Source of the DNA: DATKAB01 sp964542745
GTDB taxonomy: Bacteria; Eisenbacteria; RBG-16-71-46
Assembly (NCBI GenBank): GCA_964542745.1
Contig: CAZIVR010000030.1
Coordinates: 1-34,085, forward strand
DNA length: 34,085 nt
Direction: 5' to 3'
The position numbers and the translations under genes are program-made. Of this stretch, positions 7,620 through 15,163 are shown one piece after another. The first letter of the stretch is position 1. Each line of letters opens with the position of its first letter. The notes below the pieces were generated by a model. It saw only the letters and a program-made list of their open reading frames with translations, made no database searches and was not told where the DNA came from.

Positions 7620-8423
7620 TCAGGAGACCGCGCCCGTCTCCAGGTCCACCGTGAAGGCGAAGCCCGCCACCACCACGCTCGCGTAGCGCGTGCCGTTGAA
7701 CGTGATGGTGCCGTCGGCGCGGAGGTCGCCGGCGGTGCGCTGCCCGGAGGACGTGTACTCGTACACGTAGCGCCAGTGCATGGTGATCGAGCCCGAGACC
7801 GGGTACGCGGGCACGCCGCCCTTCTCCCAGGCCAGGTTCGTGACCTTCCACCAGCCGTCGTAGAGGCCGACCAGGCGGTAGGTGGCCGTCTGCTGCCGCC
7901 AGGCGCTGCTCATCGTGTCGGTCGCGTTCGCGACGAAGCGGGTGGCGGCGGGAAGGAATCCATCCACCCGGCTGTGCGAGCGCCAGTCGAACTCGCTCGA
8001 CAGGGAGTCGCTCGTCGAGCGGTAGACCATCCTCCAGTCCATCCCGAGGCTCGCGAGGAGGGCGCCCTGGGTGACGTAGTCGATCGGCGCGCCGGCGGCG
8101 TCGTAGCCCTGGATGGCGTAGGTCCAGCTGAGGCTGTCCGAGGCGTCCGCGGGACCCTTGTGCGGCTGCACCGCCGCGGGCTTGGCGTTGGGCGACACCG
8201 CGACGCCGACCAGCGACCGAACCTGCTGGATGTAGCTGGTGGCCGCCTGCGCCGACTGCTGGGCGATCGGCCGGGCCTCCTCGCGGGTCCGGGGATCGGA
8301 GCCGGTCGAGGGGGCGGGGTCCTGGGACGTGGCGCCGGGGGCGGTGACCCGGCTGCTCTTGCCGCAGCCGGCGAGGGCGCCGAGGAGCGCCAGGGCGAAG
8401 GTGAGGCGGGTCAGCGTCTTCAT
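7620..8423 (-). CDS. Putative lipoprotein of unknown function
   Basis: A 267-residue protein with a lipoprotein signal: MKTLTRLTFALALLGALAGC, lipobox LAGC with the modified cysteine at residue 20. A Ser/Pro/Thr-rich linker follows (to ~50). The rest (~60-267) is beta-rich and aromatic, with paired phrases such as YRLVGLYDGWWKVTNLAW and SITMHWRYVYEYTSSGQRTA. The last strands, TITFNGTRYASVVVAGFAFTVDLETGAVS, resemble an antiparallel sheet of an envelope-anchored domain. I do not recognise the family. AAGGAG lies 6 nt before the ATG and fixes the start. It is divergent from the AhpD-like gene at 8675. Confidence 0.8.
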   Translation of the reverse strand: MKTLTRLTFALALLGALAGCGKSSRVTAPGATSQDPAPSTGSDPRTREEARPIAQQSAQAATSYIQQVRSLVGVAVSPNAKPAAVQPHKGPADASDSLSWTYAIQGYDAAGAPIDYVTQGALLASLGMDWRMVYRSTSDSLSSEFDWRSHSRVDGFLPAATRFVANATDTMSSAWRQQTATYRLVGLYDGWWKVTNLAWEKGGVPAYPVSGSITMHWRYVYEYTSSGQRTAGDLRADGTITFNGTRYASVVVAGFAFTVDLETGAVS

Positions 8424-8626
8424 CGGAGACTCCTTGCGAAGGCCGTTCGGAGCGTCCGGGCCCGGGCCAACCGCCCGCCTGCCTCGCCCCGCACGTGCCC
8501 ATGCGCAGGGGCGCGCCCAAAACCGTCATCCGGGCCGCGGGGCCGGGGGCGAAATCCGGCCGGGCCCCGGCGGCGCCCGGGAACGCCGTCACACGCGGCG
8601 GCCGATTCCGTTGAAAAGAGCGGCCC

Positions 8627-8658
8627 CGGGCTCGCCGGGCGCCGACCTTCCACTTTCC
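8627..8658 (+). repeat. Short sequence similar to the right edge of repeat copy B
   Basis: 27 of 32 bases match 6567-6598 by eye, including CGGGCTCGCCGGG and CCTTC. It sits just before the ribosome site of the 8675 gene. In DNA this GC-rich the match could be chance. Confidence 0.3.
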
Positions 8659-8674
8659 TCCAGAGGAGGCCGCC

Positions 8675-9580
8675 GTGCCGCTTCGCCGCATCCTTCCCCC
8701 CGTCGTGTTCGCCGTCCTGCTCGCCGCCACGCTGCAGTCCCGTCCCGTGGCCGCGGAGATGATGATGATGAGCCCCGAGGCCAAGGCCACCCTGGCCGAG
8801 GTCGAGCGGACGTTCGGGTTCGTGCCCACGTTCCTCAAGTCCCTTCCCGACGAGGCCCTGCCGGGCGCGTGGGCGGCGCTGCGCGACCTCGAGCTCAACC
8901 CGAACACGGCGATCCCCGGCAAGTACAAGTCGCTGATCGGGCTCGCCGTCTCGTCGCAGGTTCCGTGCGGCTACTGCGTGTACTTCGACACGCAGGGAGC
9001 CCGTGCCGAAGGCGCGAGCGAGGACGAGCTGCGCGAGGCGATCGGGATGGCGGCGATCACGCGTCAGTGGAGCACGGTGCTCAACGGGCGCCAGATCGAT
9101 CGCGCGGCGTTCGCGGCGGACGTGAAGGGCATCCTCGAGCACGCGGCGGCTTCCGCCGGGAAGCCCGCGCCCATGCAGGAGCCGGTGACGGACGCGGCGT
9201 CCGCCTACCGGAACATGCAGGTGCTGCTCGGCCGCGTCCCCGGATTCCTGAAGGCGTATCCGGAAGGCTCGATCGCCGGCGCCTGGCGCGAGTTCCGCGA
9301 CCTGCAGATGAACCCCGCCACCGCGGTGCCCAACAAGTACAAGGAGCTGATCGGCCTCGCGGTCGCGGCGCAGATTCCGTGCACCTACTGCATCGAGGCG
9401 CACACCGAGTTCGCGAAGGCCAACGGCGCGACCGACCAGGAAGTGTCGGAGGCGGTGGCGGTCTCGGCGCTCGCCCGCCACTGGAGCACGTACCTGAACG
9501 GCTCCCCGCAGGACTTCGCGGCCTTCAAGGGCGAGGTGGACCGGATCATGAAGGGGGCGGGGGCGTCGGCGAAGAAGTAG
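8675..9580 (+). CDS. Exported tandem carboxymuconolactone decarboxylase/AhpD-like protein
   Basis: A 301-residue protein with a signal peptide (~1-27, ending PVAA) and two AhpD-like repeats (~35-155 and ~175-290). AhpD proteins are thiol peroxidase-type enzymes whose active site is E-x11-C-x2-C-x3-H. Repeat 2 has all of it: E224, C236, C239, H243 (CTYCIEAH). Repeat 1 keeps C98 and C101 (CGYC) but has S86 for the glutamate and D105 for the histidine, so probably only the second site is fully catalytic. The repeats share long stretches (DL-x-x-NP-x-TA-x-P-x-KYK-x-LIGLAV), showing an internal duplication. Location should be the periplasm, suggesting peroxide or thiol stress defence. The start is GTG with AGGAGG 5 nt upstream. 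An intrinsic terminator follows. Confidence 0.88.
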   Translation: MPLRRILPPVVFAVLLAATLQSRPVAAEMMMMSPEAKATLAEVERTFGFVPTFLKSLPDEALPGAWAALRDLELNPNTAIPGKYKSLIGLAVSSQVPCGYCVYFDTQGARAEGASEDELREAIGMAAITRQWSTVLNGRQIDRAAFAADVKGILEHAAASAGKPAPMQEPVTDAASAYRNMQVLLGRVPGFLKAYPEGSIAGAWREFRDLQMNPATAVPNKYKELIGLAVAAQIPCTYCIEAHTEFAKANGATDQEVSEAVAVSALARHWSTYLNGSPQDFAAFKGEVDRIMKGAGASAKK

Positions 9581-9606
9581 CGAAACCCCGGCGATCCCGG
9601 TGAACG

Positions 9607-9640
9607 GAAGGGAGGGTGGCGCCGCCGCCCTCCCTTCGAT
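9607..9640 (+). terminator. Intrinsic terminator of the AhpD-like gene
   Basis: A 14 bp stem with one G-U pair (9607-9620 with 9624-9637, loop GCC), followed by GATTTT. Strong rho-independent form. Confidence 0.85.
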
Positions 9641-9645
9641 TTTGG

Positions 9646-9674
9646 TTGGAGGAGCCCCGGCAGGCCACTAAACT
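9646..9674 (+). promoter_or_regulatory. Candidate promoter of the Gly-rich surface protein gene
   Basis: TTGGAG (9646-9651), a 17 bp spacer and TAAACT (9669-9674). It is among the best sigma-70-like matches in the window, ~70 nt before the start codon and immediately after the terminator. Confidence 0.6.
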
Positions 9675-9748
9675 CGCAGCCTCTTCCCGCCGGGAGTTCC
9701 GCCTCCGTACGTGCGGTGCGGCACGCCCGACCGGACCCCGGAGGCGCC

Positions 9749-11773
9749 ATGCGAATCCCCTTCCCGCCTCGCCTGCTCGCCCACGCCCTGGCGCTGCTCG
9801 CCGCCCTCGTCCCGGCCGCGCTCGCCGCGGCACCCGCTCCCGCGAGCGTGGCCGGGACTCCCTGCGCGATCCTCGTCTCGACCGGCGGAACCGATGCCGG
9901 CGGCTGCGGGACCGACGTTTCCAGCCCCTGCCGGACCATCGGCTACGGGATCGGCCGGGCGGTCGCGGACAACGCCTCCTGCGTGTTCGTCCAGGCCGGA
10001 ACCTATTCCGAGGTCGTGGTGACCGTGCGGGGCGTCGACATCGTCGGCGGATTCGACGCGAACTGGATCCCCGGGTCTCACCAGAATCCCGCCCACGAAG
10101 TGAAGATCGTCGGCGGCGCGGACGCGGGCCCCGGGGGCTCCGGGGAGTTCCTCACGGTGAGAGCCCACCACTTCACCGGTCCGGTGCGCCTCGTCGAACT
10201 GGTGCTGCAGGGACCCAATGCCTCCGGGGTCAACGGGTCGGGCGCGGGCCGAAGCTCGTACGTGGTTCACGTCGACGCGTCGGCGCTCGAGCTCGAACGC
10301 GTCCGGCTGGTGGCCGGCAGCGGCGCCGCCGGGCAGGCGGGGTCGGCGGGACTCGACGCGGTGGTGCTCTCTCCGGCCGCCGGCGGCGGCAACGGCGGCA
10401 ACGGCGACGAATTCAGCACCGCCTGCAACAACACCTCGCGCGGGCTCGGCGGCGCCGTGGCCACCAACACCTGCTCGCAGTCCCCGAGCTCGAGGAGCAT
10501 GAATTCCGGGGCCGGCGGCAACGGCGGCACGATGGACACCGACTGCAACATCTTCAGCCCGAACTATGACGCCCGGCCCGGAGTGAGCGGGTTCTCCGCC
10601 GCGTACGTCAACGGCGCGGCGGGATTGGGCGGTGCGGGGGGCAGCGGCCAGATGGCGTGCGGCCCGACCGGCAGCGGCCAGGCGGGCCACGTGGCGAACG
10701 GCGTGGCCGGAACGGCGTCCTCCGGCGGCGTGCTCGCCTCGGGCTTCTGGTACGCGACCGGCGGCGGAGCCGGCGGCACCGGCGAGAACGGCGGCGGCGG
10801 AGGTGGCGGTGGAGGGGGTGGCGGCTGCGACATCGGAACGGACGCCTACGGGGCCGGTGGCGGCGGCGGCGGCGCCGGCGGCTGCGCGGCGCGCGGCGGT
10901 GGCGGGGGCGGTGGAGGGGGCGGGGGCAGCTTCGGCGTGGTGGCGGTGGCGGGGGCGCAGGTGACCCTGACCGACTGCGACATCCAGCGGGGGACCGCGG
11001 GGAACGGCGGCGCCGGCGGCGCCGGGGGCCGCGGCCAGCCCGGCGGGGCGGGCGGCCTGGGAGGCGCTCATCCCGGAAGCGCGGCTCCCGGAACGGGTGG
11101 AAACGGCGCGCACGGCGGCCATGGCGGGGGTGGCGCCGGTGGCACGGGTGGGCGCAGCGTCGGGATCCTTCGAACCCCCAGCACCACCTTGAGTGCGGTG
11201 AACGTCTCCTACGCGGGTGGCGCCGCGGGACTCGGGGGCGCGGGTGGCGTGTCCGCGCCGGGCGCTCCGGCGTCGGAGGATGACGGCAACGACGGGGCGG
11301 CCGGCGGAAACGGAACGCTCGACGATGTCCGTGTGACCACGGGCGAGGCGAGCGGGCTCGTCGCCGGCGATCCCGACGGCGGGACGTCCGAGGGCAAGAA
11401 CTCCACGCCCGGGGCCGCGGCGCCGGCGACCCACGGCGGCGTCGCGTGCGATCCGGGGTGCGTCACCGTGGACGTGCCCGTTTCCCCCGGGGCCGCGCGC
11501 CTCGAATTGGCCCCGCTCGCCCCGAGCCCCGCGCGCGGCCGCTCGCTGGTGAGGTTCGGCCTGCCCGTCGGCGACGTGGTGCGGATCGAGGTCTTCGACG
11601 CGGGGGGCCGCCTCGTCCAGGCGCTCGCCCGCCGCTTCTACCCCGCCGGGAACCACGCGCTGGAGTGGGACGCCCGCGACGAGAGCGGGCGGGCGCTGCC
11701 GGCCGGCTTCTACCTGGTGAGGATGCAGGCGCTCGGGAGGACGCTTTCGCGGCGGGTCACGCTGATTCGCTGA
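9749..11773 (+). CDS. Large Gly-rich secreted surface protein with C-terminal FlgD-like domain
   Basis: A 674-residue exported protein. The signal peptide (~1-27) follows MRIPFPPRLLAHALALLAAL. Residues ~33-200 resemble the start of a parallel beta-helix of pectate-lyase type (GGTDAGGCGTDVSSPCRTI, VQAGTYSEVVV, VDIVGGFDANW). From ~200 to ~560 the chain is dominated by GG-x-GG repeats with poly-Gly runs up to 13 residues, similar in style to PE-PGRS or adhesin repeats. The final ~85 residues are a FlgD-type sorting domain (APSPARGRSLVRFGLP, IEVFDAGGRLVQAL, LEWDARDESGRALPAG, FYLVRMQALG). The start follows CGGAGG. Poly-Gly is encoded by mixed GGC/GGT/GGG codons. A structural or adhesive surface role is inferred; no enzyme motif is visible. 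The antisense Pro-rich frames are shadows. Confidence 0.85.
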   Translation: MRIPFPPRLLAHALALLAALVPAALAAAPAPASVAGTPCAILVSTGGTDAGGCGTDVSSPCRTIGYGIGRAVADNASCVFVQAGTYSEVVVTVRGVDIVGGFDANWIPGSHQNPAHEVKIVGGADAGPGGSGEFLTVRAHHFTGPVRLVELVLQGPNASGVNGSGAGRSSYVVHVDASALELERVRLVAGSGAAGQAGSAGLDAVVLSPAAGGGNGGNGDEFSTACNNTSRGLGGAVATNTCSQSPSSRSMNSGAGGNGGTMDTDCNIFSPNYDARPGVSGFSAAYVNGAAGLGGAGGSGQMACGPTGSGQAGHVANGVAGTASSGGVLASGFWYATGGGAGGTGENGGGGGGGGGGGGCDIGTDAYGAGGGGGGAGGCAARGGGGGGGGGGGSFGVVAVAGAQVTLTDCDIQRGTAGNGGAGGAGGRGQPGGAGGLGGAHPGSAAPGTGGNGAHGGHGGGGAGGTGGRSVGILRTPSTTLSAVNVSYAGGAAGLGGAGGVSAPGAPASEDDGNDGAAGGNGTLDDVRVTTGEASGLVAGDPDGGTSEGKNSTPGAAAPATHGGVACDPGCVTVDVPVSPGAARLELAPLAPSPARGRSLVRFGLPVGDVVRIEVFDAGGRLVQALARRFYPAGNHALEWDARDESGRALPAGFYLVRMQALGRTLSRRVTLIR

Positions 11774-12298
11774 AGGGGTCGGCAGGGCTTCGCGAGATCG
11801 CGCGTGCCCTCCGCCACGAATCGCGGCGTCGCGAGCCGCGGCGGCGGAGGGAGCGCGATCCGCGCGCGAGCCTCGCACCCGGGGCCGGTCACTCCCGATC
11901 CGCGACGCGCCGCCGGCGGAGAACCCGCGCACGAGGCTGCCGGAGTACCGGGACACCCGGAGGGTCCGGTCGGGGGCGACGCGGGCGCCGTCGGGGGGCC
12001 GGCGCGATTCCTCGCGACTTCAGGTGAGGCGCACACGCAGGAGCCCACGCGCTCCGGGATGTCGGTCGTGCTTACGTTCCTGCCGCGCCGCGCCCGCTTC
12101 ATCCCGCCCCGGAACGGCGGCCGACGCCTTCGCAACTCCTTCCAACCCTTGTCGTTGCGACGAACGTTCCGATAGGATTTTCGCCGCCGATCCGCCCTCG
12201 CGCGGCGCGGCGTGCTCACGATGTCCGGGTTGCTCATGCTCGCGCGATGCCGCGGGCGGTTCCCACGGGACCCCGCCGGCCGCGCCTTCCGAGGATCC
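11774..12298 (+). other. 525 bp intergenic region, no gene seen
   Basis: No reading frame here has protein-like composition, a signal peptide and a ribosome site together. A 123-codon frame at 11804-12175 looks random in composition. The only feature I can support is the promoter at 12149-12178, which implies a ~115 nt leader for the NHL gene. Confidence 0.5.
12149..12178 (+). promoter_or_regulatory. Candidate promoter of the first NHL gene
   Basis: TTGTCG (12149-12154), an 18 bp spacer and TAGGAT (12173-12178), in a locally more AT-rich stretch. It lies ~120 bp before the ATG. Confidence 0.55.
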
Positions 12299-13252
12299 AT
12301 GCTCCGCCGCTCCCTGCTCTGCACCTCCGTCGCCGTCCTGCTCGTCGCCCCCGCCGCCTTCGCCCATCCCTTCGTCCTCCAGTGGGGCCAGTACGGTTCC
12401 GCGACCGGCTCCTTCAACGAGGCCTTCGGGATCGCGATGGGACCGGGCGGTGAAGTCCACGTCGCCGATCGCAGCAACCACCGCATCCAGGTGTTCACGT
12501 CCGCGGGCGTGTTCGTGCGCCAGTACGGCTCGTACCCGACGATCCAGTACCCCTACAGCATCGCGTTCGACAATCTCGGGAACGCCTACGTGACGAGTTC
12601 GGGCAACAATCGCATCGTCGTGTACTCGCCCGCGGGGGCGGTGATCAACCAGTTCGGCTCGACCGGCAGCGGTCCGGGGCAGTTCTTCACGCCCTTCGGC
12701 ATCGCCCTCGATGGATCGGGCTTCGTGTACGTCACCGACTACGGCAACGCGCGCGTGCAGAAGTTCACGAGCGGCGGCGTCCTCGTCCAAATGTGGGGCT
12801 CGGCCGGTTCCGCGCCCGGGCAATTCGGGCACCCGGCGGGGATCGGCGCGAGCTCGACCGGCTCCGTGTTCGTGGTGGACCGCGACAACGCGCGGATCCA
12901 GAAGTTCACGACCGGCGGCGTCTTCACGGGCGCTTGGGGCACGTTCGGCCCCGGCGTGGGCCAGTTTTGGGAGCCGTACGGACTGGCCCTCGATCCGGGC
13001 GGCCTGGTCCACGTGGTGGACGCGCAGAACAGCCGGGTCCAGGTCTTCGACGACAGCGGCAATTTCGTGGACGCCTGGGGCTCGTCCGGCTCGGGCCCCG
13101 GCCAGTTCAACCGCCCCACCGGGGTCGCGGCCGACCATGCCGGCAACGTGTACGTGGCCGACTGGCTCAACAACCGCGTGCAGAAGTTCGGCGACACGGC
13201 GACCCCGGCGACGCGGTCGAGCTGGGGACGGGTGAAGGCGCTGTATCGTTGA
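12299..13252 (+). CDS. Secreted six-bladed NHL-repeat protein ending in WGRVKALYR
   Basis: A 317-residue exported protein with a signal peptide (MLRRSLLCTSVAVLLVAPAAFA, 1-22). Six NHL repeats follow at a ~47-residue spacing, each of the type GQF-x-x-P-x-GIA-x-D-x-x-G-x-VYV-x-D-x-x-N-x-RVQKF; repeat 2 is shorter. Six copies make one closed beta-propeller, normally a protein or ligand binding platform. After the last blade (RVQKFGD) a short tail leads to SSWGRVKALYR at the exact C-terminus. The paralogue at 29961-30947 has the same fold and tail. The start follows GAGGA. A perfect 14 bp hairpin follows the gene. Ligand and function are unknown. Confidence 0.88.
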   Translation: MLRRSLLCTSVAVLLVAPAAFAHPFVLQWGQYGSATGSFNEAFGIAMGPGGEVHVADRSNHRIQVFTSAGVFVRQYGSYPTIQYPYSIAFDNLGNAYVTSSGNNRIVVYSPAGAVINQFGSTGSGPGQFFTPFGIALDGSGFVYVTDYGNARVQKFTSGGVLVQMWGSAGSAPGQFGHPAGIGASSTGSVFVVDRDNARIQKFTTGGVFTGAWGTFGPGVGQFWEPYGLALDPGGLVHVVDAQNSRVQVFDDSGNFVDAWGSSGSGPGQFNRPTGVAADHAGNVYVADWLNNRVQKFGDTATPATRSSWGRVKALYR

Positions 13253-13291
13253 TATGGAAGGACCGGCGTCAGGCCGGAACGTGTTGCTCCC

Positions 13292-13323
13292 GGCGGCCAC
13301 CGTCGTTCGCGACGGTGGCCGCC
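13292..13323. terminator. Perfect hairpin between convergent NHL and permease genes
   Basis: A 14 bp perfect stem (13292-13305 with 13310-13323) with a TTCG loop. There is no T-run; it is well placed to end both convergent transcripts. Confidence 0.65.
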
Positions 13324-13348
13324 GCGCTTCCGGCCCCGGCGCCCGCGC

Positions 13349-15163
13349 CTAGCGGATCCCCATCACCCACGCCACGAACAGCGGCGTCACCAGCCACAAC
13401 AGCAGATTGAGCGGTGTCCCGATGCGGGTGAAGTCGAGGAAGCGGTAGCCGCCGGGGCCGTACACCATCGTGTTGGTCTGGTAGCCGACCGGGGTGGAGA
13501 AGCTGGTCGAGGCCGCGAACATGACGCAGAACATGAGGGCCTTGGGATCGATCCCGAGCGCCTGCCCGGTGACGGCCGCGATCGGCACCATCAGCACCAC
13601 CGTGGCGTTGTTCGAGATCAGTTCGGTGAGCACCATCGCGAAGAAGTAGAAGATCCACAGCACCAGCACCGAGGGCACGTGGTCCGCCGCCCGCACCGCG
13701 AAGCCGGCCAGCATCTCCGCGGCGCCGCTCTTCTCGAACGCGATGCCGAGCGGGATGACGCCCGCGAGCAGCAGGATCACGTCCCAGCGGATGGACTCGT
13801 GCAGCTCCTTGGGGGTCAGGCAGCCGGTGAGCACCATCAGCACGCAGCCCTCGACGGCGGTGACGAGGATCGGCTGGATGCCGAGGGCGGCCACGCCCAC
13901 GACGCCCGCGACGATGGCGAGCGCCACCGGGATCTTGCGGAGGCGGAATCGCTCCGGGGTCAGTTCCTCGGTCACGATGAAGTTGGGGTCGAGCTTGAGG
14001 CGGTCCAGCGCCGCCGCGTCGCCGCGCACCAGCAGCGTGTCGCCGAAACCGAGACGGCGGTCGCGCAGCCGCTCGCGCATCGGGGCCCACACCGGCCGCA
14101 CCGTCCACGCGCCGCGGCGGCGGATCGCGAGCACCGAGAGGCCGTAGCGCCGGTCGAACCCCGCCTGCGAGAGCGTCTGGCCGATCAGGCTGGAGCCGGG
14201 TGAGACGATGACCTCCATCAGGTCCTGCCCCGCCGTGTCCTCGTTCGCGCCCGACATGCCGGTCCCGGGGGCGAGCGAGAGCCCGCCGGCCTCGCGCGCG
14301 CGCACCAGCGTCCGGCTCTCGGCGCGGACCAGCAGGACGTCGCCGGTCTCGAGGCGCCGGTCCGCGAGCGGATGCTCGAGCCGCTGCCCGGCGCGCACGA
14401 TCTCCAGAACGTCGAGATCCAGATCCTCGCGAATCCGGGTGGCCGCGAGGGTCCGCCCGGCGTGCGGCGCGCCGTCCACCCGCAGCTCGCAGAGAAACGG
14501 GCCGGACTGGAGCCGGTCCTCGGCCGCCTCGACCTTCCCCCGCGGCAGCAGGTGGCGCCCGAACAGCAGCAGGTAGGCGACGCCGGTCGCGCAGACCAGC
14601 AGGCCGATGCGGGCGAACTCGAACATCCCGAAGGCGCCGATTCCCAGGTCCTCGGAAATCGAGCTGGCCAGGATGTTGGTCGAGGTTCCGATCAGGGTGA
14701 CCACGCCCGCGAGCTGGGACGTGAAGGAGAGTGGGATCAGCAGGCGCGAGGGCGAGCGCTTCCGCTCCCGCGCGAGCCGCAGCACGAGCGGGATGAGGAT
14801 CGCGACGGCCGCGGTGTTGTTGATGAACATCGAGATCGGGCCGACCACCAGCATGATGACCGCGAGCTGGCGGAGTTCGCCGTTCCCGGCGAGCCGGATC
14901 ACGCGGCGGGAGAGGATCGCGATCGCCCCGGTCCGGTTCACGCCCCCGCTCAGGATGAACATGGCGAGCACGGTGATGGTGGCGGGATTGCTGAAGCCGG
15001 AGAGCGCGTCGTGGAGCGAGAGGCTGAGCACCCCGGAGGCCGACAGCGCGAGCAGGAGCCCGAGCAGCGAGAAGGCCACGAAGTCCACGGTCAACAGCTC
15101 GAGCGCGAACACCACGAGCGCCGCGAGGACGATCAGGAGGACGACGACGATTTCGAGCGTCAC
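13349..15163 (-). CDS. SLC13/DASS-family permease with two central RCK_C (TrkA-C) domains
   Basis: A 604-residue inner-membrane transporter of the divalent anion:sodium symporter superfamily. About ten hydrophobic segments flank a soluble middle. Conserved carrier motifs are INNTAAV (114-120) and GTSTN (159-163) in the first half, and SNNATVV (517-523) and PVGYQTNTMVY (558-568) in the second. Residues ~212-290 and ~315-390 are two RCK_C domains (LAATRIREDLDLDVLEIVR and LSQAGFDRRYGLSVLAIRR), which bind small ligands and gate transport in related proteins. Such SLC13-RCK_C proteins often carry sulfate or other anions; the substrate here is not readable from sequence. The GTG start overlaps the stop of the sigma-like gene as GTGA, implying translational coupling. 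Confidence 0.92.
   Translation of the reverse strand: MTLEIVVVLLIVLAALVVFALELLTVDFVAFSLLGLLLALSASGVLSLSLHDALSGFSNPATITVLAMFILSGGVNRTGAIAILSRRVIRLAGNGELRQLAVIMLVVGPISMFINNTAAVAILIPLVLRLARERKRSPSRLLIPLSFTSQLAGVVTLIGTSTNILASSISEDLGIGAFGMFEFARIGLLVCATGVAYLLLFGRHLLPRGKVEAAEDRLQSGPFLCELRVDGAPHAGRTLAATRIREDLDLDVLEIVRAGQRLEHPLADRRLETGDVLLVRAESRTLVRAREAGGLSLAPGTGMSGANEDTAGQDLMEVIVSPGSSLIGQTLSQAGFDRRYGLSVLAIRRRGAWTVRPVWAPMRERLRDRRLGFGDTLLVRGDAAALDRLKLDPNFIVTEELTPERFRLRKIPVALAIVAGVVGVAALGIQPILVTAVEGCVLMVLTGCLTPKELHESIRWDVILLLAGVIPLGIAFEKSGAAEMLAGFAVRAADHVPSVLVLWIFYFFAMVLTELISNNATVVLMVPIAAVTGQALGIDPKALMFCVMFAASTSFSTPVGYQTNTMVYGPGGYRFLDFTRIGTPLNLLLWLVTPLFVAWVMGIR

Noticed and set aside
9668..11956. A 762-codon minus-strand frame opposite the Gly-rich protein
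   Set aside because: Composition is only the complement of Gly codons and codon bias; no signal peptide, ribosome site or motif.
11804..12175. A 123-codon plus-strand frame in the 525 bp gap before the NHL gene
   Set aside because: No ribosome site, random-looking Arg/Pro/Gly composition, and no similarity to anything I recognise.
12400..13200. Regular ~141 bp periodicity that could suggest a tandem DNA repeat or CRISPR-like array
   Set aside because: The period equals one 47-residue NHL blade and the DNA copies diverge; it is protein repeat structure.
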